Shown here one piece after another: positions 5,687 to 8,275 of a stretch of 8,275 bases of DNA (positions are counted from its first letter, which is position 1; every line of letters starts with the position of its first letter). Source of the stretch: Pseudomonadota bacterium (GTDB lineage Bacteria; Pseudomonadota; Alphaproteobacteria; Acetobacterales; Acetobacteraceae); NCBI GenBank assembly GCA_021779655.1, contig JAJYAF010000073.1, positions 1 through 8,275 on the forward strand, in the 5' to 3' direction. A model generated the notes under the pieces. It saw only the letters and a list, made by a program, of their open reading frames with translations. It was not told the origin of the DNA and did no database searches. A program made the translations under genes and the position numbers.

Positions 5687-6352
5687 TTACTTTGAATCGG
5701 CGAGCCGCAGCGGCGCGGCCGTTAATTTCTGTAACGCAGCCAGGTCAAGCCCCGGCACTATCTCGCGCACGACAAAGGCACCGTGCTCCACGTCGATCAC
5801 GGCCAGGTTGGTATAGACCCGCGTGACGCAGCCCGGAGCGGTTAGGGGATAAGAGCAGGATTCCACCAGACGCGGCGCGCCCTCCTTGGTTGTGTGTTCC
5901 ATCACGATCCAGATGCGTCGGGCCCCAACAGCCAAATCCATGGCGCCACCGACGGCTGGCACCCGGCTGCTGGCAGCGACCGCCCAGTTCGCGAGATCGC
6001 CATTCATCGCCACTTCGAAAGCGCCAAGCACGCATAGATCGAGATGTCTGCCTCGGATCATCGCAAAACTATCGGCATGATGAAAATAGCAGCCACCGGG
6101 ACGCAAGGTGACATGCTGCTTACCGGCGTTGATCAACCAAGGATCAATTTGGCCCTCCGGCGGCGCCGGCCCCATGCCTAACACGCCGTTTTCTGAATGA
6201 ATAATGACTTCCCGATCCGCTCCGATGTGGTTGGCGACCAGTGTAGGCACGCCGATGCCGAGGTTGACGTACCACCCCTCAGGGATGTCCCGGGCAACGC
6301 GCGCTGCCATTTGGACGCGGTCTAACGGCCGAAATGCATTGTCCAGCGCCAT
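5687..6352 (-). CDS. pcaJ: 3-oxoacid CoA-transferase, beta subunit (PcaJ/ScoB type)
   Basis: A 221-residue beta subunit of a class I CoA-transferase, which moves CoA between succinyl-CoA and a 3-oxoacid (3-oxoadipate or acetoacetate) by a glutamyl-CoA intermediate. The catalytic glutamate is E54 in HSENGVLGMGP (52-62). Family blocks include VNLGIGVPTLVAN (29-41), INAGKQHVTL (74-83), GCYFHHADSF (87-96), LGAFEV (109-114), GDLANW (118-123) and VPAVGGAMDLAVGARR (131-146). The length is normal. The start is ATG 6352 with GGAG seven bases upstream; the frame is open further up but overlaps the alpha gene. It sits 13 bases after the alpha subunit stop, so the two are co-transcribed. The sequence is closest in flavour to PcaJ, but family members are hard to separate by substrate, and no other beta-ketoadipate gene is in view. 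Confidence 0.93.
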   Translation of the reverse strand: MALDNAFRPLDRVQMAARVARDIPEGWYVNLGIGVPTLVANHIGADREVIIHSENGVLGMGPAPPEGQIDPWLINAGKQHVTLRPGGCYFHHADSFAMIRGRHLDLCVLGAFEVAMNGDLANWAVAASSRVPAVGGAMDLAVGARRIWIVMEHTTKEGAPRLVESCSYPLTAPGCVTRVYTNLAVIDVEHGAFVVREIVPGLDLAALQKLTAAPLRLADSK

Positions 6353-6365
6353 GGTTTCTCTCCAC

Positions 6366-7043
6366 TCAGATCTCAGGATCGCCGTAGGGAATATGCACGA
6401 CCCTATCGATAAAAATCCCGGGACTAACGACGTTTTCCGGATCAATTCCCGGATCCGCGATAACATGCTGGGCCTGTGCAACGGTCAGCTTGGCCGCCGT
6501 CGCCATGATCGGATTGAAGTTCCGGCCTGATTTCCGATAGGTAAGGTTTCCCCATCGATCCGCCTCCCAGGCCTCGATCAGCGCAACATCCCCGAAAAGC
6601 GCCGTTTCCAGCACGCATGGGCGGCCGCCATATTCCCGAACCTCCTTCCCCTTGGTGAGCAAGGTTCCGGCGCCGGTGGGTGTGAAGAAAGCCGGCACGC
6701 CAGCCCCCGCGGCGCGTATTCTCTCCGCCAGCGTGCCTTGCGGGACGATCTCCAATTCGATCCGGCCTGCTTTGTAGAGTTCCTCAAACACGGTTGAGCC
6801 CAGGCTTGGAAACGAGCAGATCAGCTTGCGTACCCGGCCATATTCCATCAACTGGACCAGCCCGCCGCGGCCGAAACCCGCATTGTTCGTCACCACGGTT
6901 AGATCCCTGGCGCCCTGTTCCGCCAAAGCCTCTATAAGCGCTTTAGGTTGACCCACAGAGCCAAAGCCAGCGATTAGCACAACCGAGCCGTCTTTCACAT
7001 CGGCCAGCGCCTCCGCAGCCGAACGGACAAATTTATCGATCAT
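6366..7043 (-). CDS. pcaI: 3-oxoacid CoA-transferase, alpha subunit (PcaI/ScoA type)
   Basis: A 225-residue alpha subunit, partner of the gene directly downstream. CoA-transferase signature 1 appears as DGSVVLIAGFGSVGQP (18-33), with Ala where the pattern usually has the first Gly of GGF. Further family blocks are NNAGFGRGGL (53-62), VRKLICSFP (71-79), FEELYKAGRIELE (86-98), VPQGTLAERIRAAGAGVPAF (100-119), TGAGTLL (123-129), DRWGNLTYRKSGRNFNP (162-178) and SPGIFIDRVV (207-216). Length and order are typical of PcaI. The start is ATG 7043 with AAGGA about ten bases upstream. A 158-base gap separates it from the carboxylase gene, so it may have its own promoter. The substrate could be 3-oxoadipate, acetoacetate or another acyl group; the neighbours argue for short-chain acyl-CoA metabolism more than aromatic breakdown. 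Confidence 0.93.
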   Translation of the reverse strand: MIDKFVRSAAEALADVKDGSVVLIAGFGSVGQPKALIEALAEQGARDLTVVTNNAGFGRGGLVQLMEYGRVRKLICSFPSLGSTVFEELYKAGRIELEIVPQGTLAERIRAAGAGVPAFFTPTGAGTLLTKGKEVREYGGRPCVLETALFGDVALIEAWEADRWGNLTYRKSGRNFNPIMATAAKLTVAQAQHVIADPGIDPENVVSPGIFIDRVVHIPYGDPEI

Positions 7044-7201
7044 GTCCGCACCATCCTTTGTTTCGATGTAGCAATATAAAGGAAAAGCCTGTTCGATCCG
7101 GAACTTGGGCTGCCTGCCCGAGTGACGGCAGAAGCCCGTATCTCGGTATCACTTAAAATTCTCTGACAGAACTGGTGAACTGGCCATTCGCACCAACCTG
7201 T
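7044..7201 (-). promoter_or_regulatory. Intergenic leader of the CoA-transferase pair
   Basis: This gap between the carboxylase stop and pcaI holds a stem-loop. GGGCT (7107-7111) pairs with AGCCC (7133-7137) and GCC (7112-7114) with GGC (7127-7129) across a three-base bulge, with a 12-base loop and no T-run. Nearer pcaI the minus strand has TATATT (7078-7073), a good -10 shape about 30 bases before the start codon. The -35 region is poor (CCGGAT at 17-base spacing). A separate promoter or a processing/partial termination point is possible; neither is proved. Confidence 0.3.
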
Positions 7202-8275
7202 TCATCCCGCAGATTCAGCGATTTCGGCGATCGTCTGTCCGCGATCGACCATCATGCCCTTGGAGATCGCGATGCCGGTGGCGATACCGGACGCTGCCGC
7301 CCTGATGGAGATTTCCATCTTCATCGATTCCATGACTGCCACGACCTGGCCTTCGGAAACCGGATCGCCTTCGGCCACCTTGACGTCCACGATCATGCCG
7401 GTCAATGGCGCGATTACCGCGCGGTCCGCGGCGGCCTCGCCGGCGGCGAAGGCCAGCGGCGGCGCGGGCCGGAAGACGAGCCGGCCTTGCGGCGTGTCGA
7501 TCTCGATCACGCCTGCGTGATGGCGCACGGTGGCCAGGCTTATCGTATCGTTCCAGGCCACGTGCCACCGGCCCGGTGCGATTTCGCGGCATGACAATTG
7601 GAAGACCGTGCCGTCGTTCCCGTATACCAAATAAGTTCCGCCCGATCGGACGGGGCTCACGCGCATCTCCTCGCTGCCGTTCGCCGCGTCGGTCATTGTC
7701 ACACGTTGGTCGGCTTCCGCGGAAGGGAGGCCCAACCCCAAGCGCCAGCCGCTGAAGACGTCGCGGTTCGACCAGGGTTCGGCCGCTCCGTCGCGCCGGC
7801 CTTGCGTGACGAACATGGCGGCCGCCACCGCCTTCCACATCCGGTACCCGGGGATGCTGGACGGCGCGATCAGCTCGTCCAGCCGCTCGTCGATCCACCG
7901 CGTATGAACCATCATTTTGCCGAAGGCGGGGTGGCGGAGCAGCGCGCCGAGAAAGGCGCGGTTGGTCTGCACGCCATCCACCGCCACATGATCCAACGCT
8001 TGGGCGAGCTGCGTCATCGCCGTTTCCCGGTCAGCGGCGTGAACGATCAGCTTGGCGATCATCGGGTCGTAGAAGGGGGTGACCGTATCGCCTTCGTCAA
8101 CGCCGCTGTCTATTCGCGGGCCGGCCGGCAGGCTCAGGGTGGTGATCCGTCCGGTGGATGGGGCAAAATTCATCGCCGGATCCTCGGCGTAGAGCCGCGC
8201 TTCCACCGCGTGGCCGTGGATCGCCAGATCCTCCTGTGCCAGGCCGAGCCCCGCGCCCGCGGCGATGCGCAGATG
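7202..8275 (-). CDS. Biotin-dependent acyl-CoA carboxylase alpha subunit, C-terminal part (methylcrotonyl-CoA carboxylase-like)
   Basis: The last 357 residues of a biotin carboxylase/carrier subunit; the 5' part lies beyond the window. The fragment starts in the biotin carboxylase C-terminal domain (HLRIAAG, then EARLYAEDP at 25-33 and DTVTPFYDPMIAKLI at 63-77). A linker domain follows with WSNRDVFSGWRLG (168-180). It ends in a biotinyl domain (about 283-353) with PLTGMI and ESMKMEIS, where K319 is the biotin attachment lysine, 38 residues from the end as usual. Such subunits carboxylate biotin with ATP and bicarbonate and hand it to a carboxyltransferase beta subunit, which is not in view. 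The GWRL-type linker favours methylcrotonyl-CoA carboxylase (leucine breakdown), but propionyl-, geranyl- or acetyl-CoA carboxylase cannot be excluded. It is first in a same-strand series with the CoA-transferase and ScpB-like genes. Confidence 0.92.
   Translation of the reverse strand, partial: HLRIAAGAGLGLAQEDLAIHGHAVEARLYAEDPAMNFAPSTGRITTLSLPAGPRIDSGVDEGDTVTPFYDPMIAKLIVHAADRETAMTQLAQALDHVAVDGVQTNRAFLGALLRHPAFGKMMVHTRWIDERLDELIAPSSIPGYRMWKAVAAAMFVTQGRRDGAAEPWSNRDVFSGWRLGLGLPSAEADQRVTMTDAANGSEEMRVSPVRSGGTYLVYGNDGTVFQLSCREIAPGRWHVAWNDTISLATVRHHAGVIEIDTPQGRLVFRPAPPLAFAAGEAAADRAVIAPLTGMIVDVKVAEGDPVSEGQVVAVMESMKMEISIRAAASGIATGIAISKGMMVDRGQTIAEIAESAG

Noticed and set aside
7107..7137. Intrinsic terminator after the carboxylase subunit
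   Set aside because: The stem has a three-base bulge and a 12-base loop, and no T-run follows on either strand.

Overview
The window looks like ordinary chromosomal DNA of a GC-rich alphaproteobacterium. Supporting signs are the miaB-phoH pair, a ComF with a double zinc ribbon beside an NDUFAF5-like methyltransferase, and strong purine-rich Shine-Dalgarno sites. A Rhodospirillales/Acetobacteraceae-type host is plausible but is a guess from protein flavour only. I see no phage, insertion sequence, CRISPR array or obvious horizontally acquired island.

Layout. Positions 1-1513 (minus strand) hold the start of phoH and all of miaB, a housekeeping operon joined by a 4-base stop/start overlap. Positions 1526-1744 are a structured non-coding stretch with two hairpins that fits a long miaB leader. 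A tRNA-Thr(CGT) with encoded CCA follows at 1745-1819 (plus). Next come a small minus-strand gene (1875-2063) and about 300 bases with no clear gene but several interlocking inverted repeats. Then radC (2428-3204, plus) is preceded by a 20-codon reading frame that ends on the radC start. An NDUFAF5/BioC-like methyltransferase (minus) converges on radC and is head-to-head with comF (plus), with overlapping 5' ends.

Positions 4800-8275 (minus) form an acyl-CoA metabolism cluster, read from right to left: the C-terminal part of a biotin-dependent acyl-CoA carboxylase alpha subunit (methylcrotonyl-CoA carboxylase-like), both subunits of a class I 3-oxoacid CoA-transferase (PcaIJ/ScoAB type), and a methylmalonyl-CoA decarboxylase-like crotonase (ScpB). 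Together they could move CoA between short organic acids and add or remove carboxyl groups on short acyl-CoAs, as in branched-chain amino acid, propionate or ketone-body breakdown. The exact substrates cannot be fixed from sequence alone.

The most interesting unexplained signals are the competing 12-bp inverted repeats and ATGA-coupled short frame ahead of radC, a terminator-like hairpin inside the miaB leader, the overlapping divergent starts of comF and the methyltransferase, and the pairing of a carboxylase, a CoA-transferase and a ScpB-like enzyme whose residue aligned with E. coli ScpB His66 is Phe. I did not find a convincing new multi-gene system.
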